A stretch of DNA of 39,658 nt from NCBI GenBank assembly GCA_023442775.1, contig JAEZXH010000024.1:1-39658 (forward strand), given 5' to 3'. The DNA is from Bacillota bacterium. GTDB lineage: Bacteria > Bacillota > Clostridia > Tissierellales > Peptoniphilaceae. The notes under the pieces were generated by a model. That model was not told the DNA's origin. It did no database searches and was given only the letters and a program-made list of their open reading frames with translations. Below, in pieces: positions 1-6,968 of the stretch; the stretch's first letter is position 1; each line of letters starts with the position of its first letter. Made by a program: the position numbers and the translations under genes.

Positions 1-20
1 ATAATGTGAAGAACCGTGAA

Positions 21-3000
21 TCACCTAGGCTGTACCCCCCCCCCGGAAATTTTAGCGACATCTAACTGCTCGAAGATATCTTGGATTTGCTTCTTGTATT
101 CTTCGATTTGCATGCGTGTTTCTTGATAGCGCTGCTCAACTTTTTTACATTCATCGATAATTTGTTGCTGTATATTGACTGGCGGTAGCGGAATTGGGAG
201 TTTTTTGAAACCTGACATATCTAAGTTTTTCTGGCTGCTACCTCTTCCTAAACCGTAAATAATCTCAGAAATGCTCATAATATATACGTTCAGAAATCCT
301 TGTAGGAGCCCGCTACTTTTTGTACTCAAAGTCAAACCTGAATCGTTCAAAAAAAATTTTCCTGAAACTTTTCTTACACACTCGGGGGACATACCAAAAC
401 GCGAAACAATATAGCAATCTTCTCTATTAAAATCTCCATTCCTGAATGTTTCTCCACCGCCACCATAAACTGGGTACTCATCTCCTCTAGCATCTTTCTT
501 GGTTATTCTTGTGCCATAATCAATCTCCACACATTTCTCAAGTGCTATAGTCGGATATTGGCTAGAAAACACACTTTTTATGCTTTCAACACTAAGAGAG
601 AAAGTCTTTGTGAAATTAGTGCTCGTAAAATTTAATATTTTGTGTACGTTTGTAAACTTTAGGATTTCCTCCATCTCCTCAATCTGCACCCTGTTGCCTA
701 AAAAATGCTCTCTTATGTGTGACGCAAGGTGAGTTTCGCTGTCAGGGTTCTCAGGATCAAACAATTGTCCCCCATACTGAGAAATTTGAATGCCCTCATT
801 GCCTTTGCGGTTACTCCATTCGTAGCCCAGGAATTTCTTTTGATCCGCATTAGAAGTGGGTGCAGTCGCAATTAGCGTTTTTTGGTCTTTTACCATCGAA
901 AAATAGAAGAGCTTTTCTCTCTCAATTTTATGAGCAAACTCGTAGAAGGTCCGATGAATCTCGAGATCTTTCTCAGAGGGTGATAGCTTCTTGAAGCTTT
1001 TCTTTCCCGTTAAAGTTTTATAGTCAGGCGACTCGTTGAAGGCATCAACCAAGAGCCTCATGTGCTCATTTTTGCTTAATTCATCGAGGGTAGCCTCTTG
1101 CTTGATGAATTGCACATAGAGAGTTTCATCCACAGCAATATGCTCCAAATAGGCAAAAAGAATCTCCTGGTCTGGCCACTCAGAGGAAGGCTCGTTGTTA
1201 AAAATGTTTGTCACGCTGTCTTCAGCGACGCTACCGGGCTTTGGAGGTTCCATATACTTACGCAGGAACAGTACAACGGTATTTGTTCCTGTTGCGGCAA
1301 ATGTCTTGCTGCCAAACTGCACGATAGCTTTGATGAGGAAGTTCTTAAGAAGCACTTCACGGGCGCCGATGTAGCTTCCAGAGTTATTGCTTAAGATGCC
1401 GGATGGGAGAATGACCGCTGCTACACCTCCAGGTTTAAGTAGCTGGGCAATGCGCTCGACAAAGAGGACTTCGATTTCACCTCCATCATTAGAAATTTTT
1501 TTAAGCAACTCTAGGTGGTTATTTTTTAGTTTTAAATGGGACTTAAAGGCTTTGACGCTGTACGGTGGGTTTGCAACGAGGATTGAAAACGTGCCGTTTT
1601 CGATTCCCCTTGTCTTATCATTTTCTAGTCCATCTCCAAAAATGATATTGCCTTCACCCGCCCCGTTCATAAAAAGGGCGATCTTCGAAACACGTGCCAA
1701 TCGGTAGTCTTTTTCAATACCGAAAATATGATCTTTAACCCAATCCCGCTTTTCGCTGCGTTTACTTGCTCGGGCGATGCTCTCGATTCCTTCTGTTAAA
1801 AAGTGTCCAGCTCCACATGCGTAGTCTATAACTTTAGGTAGTTCTCCATTTTCACTTTCAATGATTTGCTCAATCGGGAGGGCTTCCCACATAAAACGTG
1901 TGATTGGAGTGGGTGTAAAGAACTGTCCTTCGTTTTGCTTGAAGCCTTTGTTTAGCAGTTGCTCAAAAAGGTCTCCTAAAAATTGGTGCTTACCTGGGTA
2001 GATAATTCGGTATTTTTCAAAGAGGCGAACCATTTCAACTAGGATCTTGCCATTTTGCAAGAAAAGCTCTTCGTTGTGTACTTCTTTGAAAGCAAAATCG
2101 TTGTTTGAGTAGAACTTTAACTTACGGAAGGTCTCCTGTAAGTCTTTGATTGCGTGATTTCTATTTCCGCCTTTGTATCGTTCAAAAAGTTGCTGAGGGT
2201 ATTCGTTTGATACATAGAACACTTCTTCACGCATGAACTTATCCATACCTTCCTTATGGAGACGCTGTAAGCGATCTTGAAGCGATTCATACGTGTCTGT
2301 ACCTTGTTTGTACTGAAAGTCGACGATGTCGTCTTCGTCCTTTTGTATTTCGTCCACGAGCTTGCAGATGAACAAGGCCAACAGTTTATTGAAGGCATTT
2401 TCCTTATCGGACACGTTGTTGTGACGCAGGATCTCTTCAAACTGATTAACGATCTTATCTTGAGGATCGAACTTTTTGAGATCACGCTTGCGCAGCGGCC
2501 GCACGTCAATTTTGTAGGCAACGGTATCTTCAGAAAAGATAAGATCCCCATAGGCCTTTTTCTCATAAGTGTCCGTCCACGCCTTGAAGTTTTGTTTAGC
2601 ATTTTTCGCCTGCTGATACGTAGTAATCGATGCATCTTTCTGAGCAAGCTGAAGAGTTTGCTTATCGTCATGGGAAATAATAGTTGTTGCACTGCGCTCG
2701 AGTTTCCCATTATCTAGGTGCGATGCATACAGACACAGCAACTGGGTGGATTTGTCCTGCTGTAGATAGCTAAAAAGCTGACCGCCATCTTTGCGAAGAG
2801 TCCTAAGCGCTTTCTCGTATTCTGAACCATACGTTTTGCATTCAATGATGAACAGCGTGTCAGTGCCCGTTTCATTCATCACGCAGATATCAGCCCGCCC
2901 ACTCTTAGACGAATGACCAAGGCTCCAGCGACGCTCTAACTCGATGTGCTCAGGTCGGTACCCTTTAAGTAGTAACTGGTGGACGCATTCGAGGACTACG

Positions 3001-3203
3001 AAGTTCTCGGGCGCAGAGAAGTTACAAGTCTGCTGTTCATTAATAACAAAGCCCTTGTCGATTGGATACAGAATTTTTTCCTGCTTCGTATCAACAGTGA
3101 TCGTGGCTTGCGAAGCTTCGAAAGTAAAATCCCATTCATCCTTTTTTTTTTGCCTGTACCCTAGGTGCTGGAGCAGCTCTTGTACATACTTGTTGTTAGT
3201 CAT
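21..3203 (-). CDS. Nuclease-methylase-specificity fusion restriction enzyme (type I/IIG-like), phase-variable 3' end
   Basis: A single-chain restriction-modification protein of 1060 residues. Seen: an N-terminal PD-(D/E)XK nuclease of the HsdR N-terminal type (D105, E121-x-K123, then a QLFSY motif near 142); a helical linker; an N6-adenine methylase with motif I DYACGAGHF (460-468) and NPPY (545-548); and one HsdS-like target-recognition domain (about 880-1010) followed by a coiled coil (about 1010-1048). No helicase is present, so it resembles type IIG or a reduced type I enzyme. The chosen ATG has a good AAAGGA site and overlaps the stop of the regulator gene upstream by four bases. Inside the last ten codons lies a run of ten G, after which the frame stops at once; another tract length keeps the frame open past the left edge. 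Two-domain specificity subunits are usual, so the single domain here suggests the short phase state. Modification and restriction are inferred from motifs; the recognition sequence is unknown. Confidence 0.88.
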   Translation of the reverse strand: MTNNKYVQELLQHLGYRQKKKDEWDFTFEASQATITVDTKQEKILYPIDKGFVINEQQTCNFSAPENFVVLECVHQLLLKGYRPEHIELERRWSLGHSSKSGRADICVMNETGTDTLFIIECKTYGSEYEKALRTLRKDGGQLFSYLQQDKSTQLLCLYASHLDNGKLERSATTIISHDDKQTLQLAQKDASITTYQQAKNAKQNFKAWTDTYEKKAYGDLIFSEDTVAYKIDVRPLRKRDLKKFDPQDKIVNQFEEILRHNNVSDKENAFNKLLALFICKLVDEIQKDEDDIVDFQYKQGTDTYESLQDRLQRLHKEGMDKFMREEVFYVSNEYPQQLFERYKGGNRNHAIKDLQETFRKLKFYSNNDFAFKEVHNEELFLQNGKILVEMVRLFEKYRIIYPGKHQFLGDLFEQLLNKGFKQNEGQFFTPTPITRFMWEALPIEQIIESENGELPKVIDYACGAGHFLTEGIESIARASKRSEKRDWVKDHIFGIEKDYRLARVSKIALFMNGAGEGNIIFGDGLENDKTRGIENGTFSILVANPPYSVKAFKSHLKLKNNHLELLKKISNDGGEIEVLFVERIAQLLKPGGVAAVILPSGILSNNSGSYIGAREVLLKNFLIKAIVQFGSKTFAATGTNTVVLFLRKYMEPPKPGSVAEDSVTNIFNNEPSSEWPDQEILFAYLEHIAVDETLYVQFIKQEATLDELSKNEHMRLLVDAFNESPDYKTLTGKKSFKKLSPSEKDLEIHRTFYEFAHKIEREKLFYFSMVKDQKTLIATAPTSNADQKKFLGYEWSNRKGNEGIQISQYGGQLFDPENPDSETHLASHIREHFLGNRVQIEEMEEILKFTNVHKILNFTSTNFTKTFSLSVESIKSVFSSQYPTIALEKCVEIDYGTRITKKDARGDEYPVYGGGGETFRNGDFNREDCYIVSRFGMSPECVRKVSGKFFLNDSGLTLSTKSSGLLQGFLNVYIMSISEIIYGLGRGSSQKNLDMSGFKKLPIPLPPVNIQQQIIDECKKVEQRYQETRMQIEEYKKQIQDIFEQLDVAKISGGGVQPR
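35..44 (-). repeat. G10 homopolymer tract, probable phase-variation switch
   Basis: Ten consecutive C on the plus strand read as ten G in the fusion gene, giving three glycines, then V-Q-P-R and a stop at 21-23. Poly-G tracts of this length are classic slipped-strand switches in restriction genes (for example hsdS genes of Neisseria). With eleven G the frame meets TAG two codons after the tract. With nine or twelve it stays open through position 1. Confidence 0.8.
3142..3151 (-). repeat. A10 homopolymer tract near the 5' end of the fusion gene
   Basis: Ten consecutive A in coding sense encode the lysines of QKKKDEW, about 20 codons into the restriction fusion. Gain of one base leads to a TGA right after the tract (GGA TGA). 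Loss of one base leads to a stop about 45 codons on. The tract could therefore act as an on/off switch, or simply reflect lysine codons in A-rich DNA. Confidence 0.5.
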
Positions 3204-3415
3204 TTTTTGGTTTCCTTTACTACTTCGCACACGTCCCCGATGTCGCAGCCGAGGGTGTCGCAGATTTTGATGAGGGTGTCGGTGTTGAGGTTTTCGCCTT
3301 TGTGGAGGCGGCTCATGGAGGAGTTACTGATGCCTGCTGCTTCCATGAGTTGGGTTTTGTTCATGTCTTTGTCGATAAGTAGTTTCCAGAGTTTTTTGTA
3401 GCTCATGTGGCTCAT
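3200..3415 (-). CDS. Small Cro/CI-type helix-turn-helix regulator
   Basis: A 71-residue protein that is almost wholly one XRE-type DNA-binding domain: helix-turn-helix around N19-KTQLMEAAGISNSSMSRL, then the usual stabilising helices (TLIKICDTLGCDIGDV). The length fits the YozG-like group of single-domain regulators. The start is chosen at the first Met, behind GAGGAG with an eight-base spacer. It overlaps the ATPase gene and the restriction fusion by four bases each, so it is translated as a coupled member of the operon. Likely role, inferred: transcriptional control of the restriction gene or of the whole defence operon, as control proteins do in many restriction systems. The target site is not known. 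Confidence 0.85.
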   Translation of the reverse strand: MSHMSYKKLWKLLIDKDMNKTQLMEAAGISNSSMSRLHKGENLNTDTLIKICDTLGCDIGDVCEVVKETKK

Positions 3416-5061
3416 TGCTTGTTCTCCTCTTTGTTCCAGGCTGTGCCGTAGAGTTCGCCGCCGTCTTTGTAGAGTTTGAGGACGGTGTTGTCTTGCGCGA
3501 TGCGTAGAACATCGGATGTGTATTTATCTGCTTTGTCGAAGGCGATGAAGACCTGCTTGTTGGTCATGTGTTCGTAGAGCTTGAAGATGCCGTCGATGGA
3601 TGAATCGTCGATGTTTTTCATCACGAGGGAGTCTTCGCAGATCGCTGGGAGTGCGGTTTCTTGTAGCATGGCGATGTCGTAGAGGACCATGCCTTTGTAG
3701 TTTGTGCCGGTTCCCATGTCGCGTGGGGTTTGGAAGACGTAACTGTTGTAGCTGTTGATGATCAGGCGTGGTGCGCTCCTGTAGGGGCCGACGACTTCCA
3801 TGTTGAGTGTTCTTAGCCGCTCGTTGATACGGTGTTCGATAGTTTTGAGGATGTCTTCGAGTGCTTTGTTGTATGCACTATTGGTTTGTTTTTCTTCTTC
3901 TTTGAGTTCTTTGTAGCGTCTCCAGGCCTCGTTTTGTTTTTCGAGATAGGTGATCTCGGAGGCGAGTTCGCCGTACTGGGTGAGAACCTCGTTGGAAAAC
4001 ACTGGTGCGATATCAACAGCCATCAGTTCTTTCATGAGGGCGTCTTGTTGTTGCTCGAGGTCTTGAATGGCTTGCTGGGTATCGTTGCGGTCTTGTTCGA
4101 ACTCGTTGTTGAGGATGCCAGCTAGCTTTTGGTGGAAGCGCTCGACAGCATAGAGCTTCTTCAGGTCGGCGTCTGGGAAGAACTCGAGTAGAGCTTCGAG
4201 GTCTGCATCTTTGGGATACAGGCCGACGTCTAGGCTGGTTTGAACGAGATGGAGATGCCTTTTCTTTGCGGCGATCTGTGCAGTGATGTCTTGGAGTTGT
4301 CGATTGAGCTCATGGTGGAGCTGTACTTGTTCTAGATCACGCTCGTTGACCTGTCTGGGCTGAGCATTGTTGAGCTGTTCTTGTTTCGCCTTGAGCTCTT
4401 TGATACGAATCTCGTTTTCGATCTCTTTGGTCCGATCCGTGATATCGGAGGGCAAGAATCGGTAGTCTTGCGCTTTTTTGAATACGGACTGTCGATCTTT
4501 TGCTATCTCGCGTTTTTGTGTCAGCACTTCGAGTGCGGCATACATGTTGAACAGCTGGATGACGATCCGTAGTTGGCGCTCCATACCAATACCGGGGATA
4601 CCAGCTAGTGGCTTGATCTCTTGGTAGTTGTTTTTACCGTAGATGCGAAAGAAGCTCGACAGGACCTGACGAATGCTAAGGCCTACAAAATCTAGCCCGT
4701 ACTTATTTTTCAAAAACGCGCAGAATTCGTCGTGTGTATAGGTTGCGTCTGTGGGCTTATAGTCCCCATCGCATACGTGATAGAAGTCTGGGTTTTGTGT
4801 TTGGCGCATGAAGTAGAAGCGCTCGGGGCAGAACTCGAAGCAAAAGAAGACGCTGTGGTGTCCGATATTTTCCACACCATCGCTTTTTAGGTATGTACTG
4901 CCACCAAAGGCGAAGTCGATCGCAAGGAGTGTGGAGGATTTGCCGATAGAGTTGTCGCCTTCGTTGGCGCCCAGGATGACGTTGAGACCTTTTTTGAAGA
5001 TGGTAGGTCTACGAACTGCACCTTGTTCTTGGAATGCGGGTGACCAGAGTTCTTTTAGCAT
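3412..5061 (-). CDS. DUF2326-type SMC/ABC-like ATPase of an ABC-three-component system
   Basis: A 549-residue ATPase. An N-terminal P-loop (GANEGDNSIGKSS, about residues 32-44) is followed by the DUF2326-like globular part, a long central coiled coil rich in E, K and Q (about 180-400), and a C-terminal half-domain with GTGTNYKG (about 454-461, signature-like) and the Walker-B-like AICEDS (about 477-482). This split head and coiled-coil plan is that of RecN/SMC-like ABC ATPases, and the family is the ATPase of ABC-3C conflict systems. It overlaps the middle-component gene by seven bases and the regulator by four. By analogy it would sense a nucleic-acid or phage cue and license the effector; that is inference. 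Sequence and context agree well. Confidence 0.85.
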   Translation of the reverse strand: MLKELWSPAFQEQGAVRRPTIFKKGLNVILGANEGDNSIGKSSTLLAIDFAFGGSTYLKSDGVENIGHHSVFFCFEFCPERFYFMRQTQNPDFYHVCDGDYKPTDATYTHDEFCAFLKNKYGLDFVGLSIRQVLSSFFRIYGKNNYQEIKPLAGIPGIGMERQLRIVIQLFNMYAALEVLTQKREIAKDRQSVFKKAQDYRFLPSDITDRTKEIENEIRIKELKAKQEQLNNAQPRQVNERDLEQVQLHHELNRQLQDITAQIAAKKRHLHLVQTSLDVGLYPKDADLEALLEFFPDADLKKLYAVERFHQKLAGILNNEFEQDRNDTQQAIQDLEQQQDALMKELMAVDIAPVFSNEVLTQYGELASEITYLEKQNEAWRRYKELKEEEKQTNSAYNKALEDILKTIEHRINERLRTLNMEVVGPYRSAPRLIINSYNSYVFQTPRDMGTGTNYKGMVLYDIAMLQETALPAICEDSLVMKNIDDSSIDGIFKLYEHMTNKQVFIAFDKADKYTSDVLRIAQDNTVLKLYKDGGELYGTAWNKEENKQ

Positions 5062-5273
5062 CGGTACAGCCTCCCCTCGAGGTCGATATCGATTTTGTTG
5101 AGTGCGTAAAGCGCATCTGCTGCGTGAAGGAAATCAGGTAAAGAAGCTGATCCTTGGACAAGCTGCCATAGTTCACCAGCGCTCATGGCCTGACCCTCGA
5201 GCGCCGTCATGATGATAGGAAACAAGGCGAGTGTGCTTTGGCTGTAAGAAAAAAGTTTACTGGGCAACTGCAT
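5055..5273 (-). CDS. Short middle component of an ABC-three-component system
   Basis: A 72-residue protein beginning MQLPSK. It has a short winged-helix-like pattern: hydrophobic helix, ELWQLVQ helix, then a DALYALNKIDID strand-turn and a final short strand. These features (LPSK start, LDxLYxLxKI-like end) match the small middle components of ABC-3C systems; I cannot decide between the MC6 and MC7 groups by eye. GGAGG stands five bases before the ATG. The gene overlaps the effector by 17 bases and the ATPase by seven. It probably bridges the ATPase and the effector C-terminal domain; that is known for the family only from genome comparison. Confidence 0.75.
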   Translation of the reverse strand: MQLPSKLFSYSQSTLALFPIIMTALEGQAMSAGELWQLVQGSASLPDFLHAADALYALNKIDIDLEGRLYRC

Positions 5274-6465
5274 ACACGCCTCCTGTGGCTACTGGTAGCG
5301 GTTCGAGAATGTCGCACGTTTGGATGAAATAAGAAACCAAGATCTGACAATAGAGGTAGTCCTGCTTGGTTGATCGCTGGATCTTTAGCGTGATGGCATC
5401 AATGATCTCGTTGGTCGGTTTATCCGCTAAATCCTCGTACAGATTTTTGATCTGACGCCGCAGCTTGTTGACGTTCAAGACCCCCGACGTGTGGAACTCT
5501 TGCAGGATCTGGTTGACCTGCGTGAAATAGCTTGTGACCATGGTGCGCGTCATGCTTTCTAGCAAGAAATACTGCCTAGCATCGATCTTCTCACTCACGG
5601 TCACAGGATCCATCTTGATGTCACTGGCATCAACCAGATCACCTTTGAAGCCTGCCAGCTTGGTGAGCACATTTGCCAAGCCTTTTTCCAGCGCAGTGCT
5701 ATCGAGCACTTTCTGCGACTGAGTACGCGCTTGCTGTTGGGCGCGGATGGTCTTGAGGGTTCGCCTTGAAGCAGCCGTGCTGTTGAGAGCATGGTGCGCA
5801 TGGCACTGCGGGCACAAGGCGATCACATTGTTGATCGACACGGTTTTGTTTGGGTCGATAACACCGACCTCATAGACATCTTGAGTAATCCCTTGACCGT
5901 TAGACACGACAAGAGAACGGCTGCAACCAAGATTGGAACACGCCATCTGCGCATCCCGCAGCAGTGAGTGACCCCACTTATTTTTCAAACTACGCGACTG
6001 GTTATGCGCGAAAGCCGTGTTTTCAGCAGTAGGACGCTCTAGCCCGGCAATCTCATAGAGCACATCGAGCAAACCATCAACCAACATGTCTGTGTAGTTA
6101 TCTTCCGTGATCCCAGGAAACAACGTGCTTGCATCTGCCACTAGTTTGTCGACGGCATCATAGCTATCAAGCGTAAGAAAGAGACTCAAATTCTCGCGAT
6201 CTAGCCGCTGTACGACCACTTTTATAAAGGTCTTTGTTGGTCCTCGTCGTATCGCATTATCAATTTTATCTTCATTCAAGGTGTCAAGCGGATCTGCCGT
6301 TTTTGCCTCATGCAGCTTTTGCGCCTTCACATCACCGCTTTGAGGCCGTTTCTCTTCAGGGATAGTGGTCGCCATTGCAAACAAGGTTCTGAAGAACCCC
6401 CGCTTGCTCATGCCGCTCGAAAAATAGTCAAACAACAAGTTAAAGACAACGTTGAATCGCGACAC
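5257..6465 (-). CDS. HNH-like effector protein of an ABC-three-component system
   Basis: A 402-residue protein and the first gene of the defence operon. An N-terminal helical region is followed by a zinc-binding HNH-like unit: C176 and C181, then EVGVIDP, then ALCPQCHAHH (C218, C221, H222, H224, H225). A C-terminal helical domain (about 255-402) would bind the middle component. The start is placed at the GTG at 6463-6465, because AGAGGAGG lies six bases before it; an upstream in-frame GTG at 6483 would put that site inside the gene. Odd point: where HNH nucleases carry the first catalytic His (D-H-I), this protein has G-V-I. It may therefore be inactive, use another His, or act as a zinc-ribbon sensor. 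Effector status comes from operon position and domain layout. Function is not proven. Confidence 0.75.
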   Translation of the reverse strand: MSRFNVVFNLLFDYFSSGMSKRGFFRTLFAMATTIPEEKRPQSGDVKAQKLHEAKTADPLDTLNEDKIDNAIRRGPTKTFIKVVVQRLDRENLSLFLTLDSYDAVDKLVADASTLFPGITEDNYTDMLVDGLLDVLYEIAGLERPTAENTAFAHNQSRSLKNKWGHSLLRDAQMACSNLGCSRSLVVSNGQGITQDVYEVGVIDPNKTVSINNVIALCPQCHAHHALNSTAASRRTLKTIRAQQQARTQSQKVLDSTALEKGLANVLTKLAGFKGDLVDASDIKMDPVTVSEKIDARQYFLLESMTRTMVTSYFTQVNQILQEFHTSGVLNVNKLRRQIKNLYEDLADKPTNEIIDAITLKIQRSTKQDYLYCQILVSYFIQTCDILEPLPVATGGVYAVAQ

Positions 6466-6490
6466 GACAAACCTCCTCTCCACAACTTTG

Positions 6491-6524
6491 ACGACCGATG
6501 ACGGTTCGTGACGGCTGATGACGG
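6491..6524. repeat. Tandem ACG(G) motif with 10-base period upstream of the defence operon
   Basis: ACG begins at 6491, 6501, 6511 and 6521, the last three as TGACGG. The period is one helical turn. The block lies just upstream of the effector start and in the 5' part of the divergent remnant, so it could be a set of operator half-sites for the operon's own small regulator. Confidence 0.35.
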
Positions 6525-6666
6525 CTTGGCCAAATTGGCTTGTTTTACCATCAAAGCAGATGGCGACAGACAGTCGATCATAGATTGGCTGAACCCATCA
6601 TATTTTAACACAACCTCTGATCTCTTAGAAGAGCATTACCACCTTTTAAGGGATTTCAAACACTAG
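6508..6666 (+). pseudogene. Possible 3' remnant of a gene, 52 codons
   Basis: A plus-strand frame open from 6502 to a TAG at 6664-6666 reads like real protein in its last 35 residues (DRQSIIDWLNPSYFNTTSD, then a Leu/Glu-rich end). The only early start, GTG at 6508, has no ribosome site, and a TGA lies just upstream. Its stop abuts the AAAGGAGG of the next gene, as in an operon. I read it as the tail of a gene whose 5' part was lost when the defence operon arrived. It could also be a very small gene or chance. Confidence 0.25.
6602..6633 (-). promoter_or_regulatory. Candidate promoter and operator of the defence operon
   Basis: On the minus strand TAAAAT (6602-6607) is preceded by TGT, an extended -10 form. 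The -35 region is poor. A perfect palindrome CTCTT-AG-AAGAG (6622-6633) sits just upstream of the -10 and could bind the small helix-turn-helix protein. No better promoter was found before the effector gene. Confidence 0.3.
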
Positions 6667-6682
6667 AAAGGAGGTGGACGCG

Positions 6683-6829
6683 ATGGCGAGAAACACTAAG
6701 CAAACAAGCCGAAAGGCTGCTGCCACCGCCAGCAAGGTGCTGCGCGATGGGCGCTACTCGGCTGCTGCTAAGTCAGTGGCTGGCTCTGCGCTCTCACAGG
6801 CACCCAGGCGTTCCTCGAAGAAGCGGTAG
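6683..6829 (+). CDS. Small, highly basic protein of unknown function
   Basis: A 48-residue protein with a near-ideal AAAGGAGGTG site seven bases before its ATG. It begins MARNTKQTSRKAA, is made almost only of A, S, K, R, T, G and L, and ends APRRSSKKR. The middle (ASKVLRDGR and AKSVAGSALSQ) looks like two short amphipathic helices. No membrane segment or signal peptide. The composition suggests nucleic-acid binding; the start resembles a histone H3 tail (ARTKQTARK), very likely by chance. It diverges from the defence operon and is followed by a plus-strand terminator at 6925-6968. A small inverted repeat (TGTAAGC/GCTTACA, 6886-6905) lies between. I do not recognise a characterised family; the strong ribosome site and clean terminator make expression likely. 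Confidence 0.65.
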   Translation: MARNTKQTSRKAAATASKVLRDGRYSAAAKSVAGSALSQAPRRSSKKR

Positions 6830-6924
6830 CCGCATGGCTACACGGGCAGCATCGAGCGCTCGTTGCTCGTTCACTCATCACTTTTTGTAAGCCGATGCGC
6901 TTACACGTCTAGACGATAAGACTA

Positions 6925-6968
6925 CCGAATTTACAGGAAGGTACACCTTTCTGTAGATTCGGGTTTTT
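6925..6968 (+). terminator. Terminator with 18-base-pair stem
   Basis: Arms at 6925-6942 and 6945-6962 pair fully in the plus-strand RNA when two G-U pairs are allowed; in the minus-strand RNA the same two positions are mismatches. GTTTTT follows. It therefore ends plus-strand transcripts of the small basic gene, while also forming the last codons of the recombinase on the other strand. Confidence 0.75.

Noticed and set aside
35..44. The poly-C run as a plain sequencing error
   Set aside because: Length errors are possible in such runs and may change the count, but the run itself and its place behind the recognition domain remain.
6683..6730. Histone H3 homology of the small basic protein
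   Set aside because: Only about nine residues resemble the H3 tail in a low-complexity basic stretch; chance is the simplest explanation.
6886..6905. Small inverted repeat as a recombinase crossover site
   Set aside because: Only seven base pairs per arm and no second copy was seen in the window.
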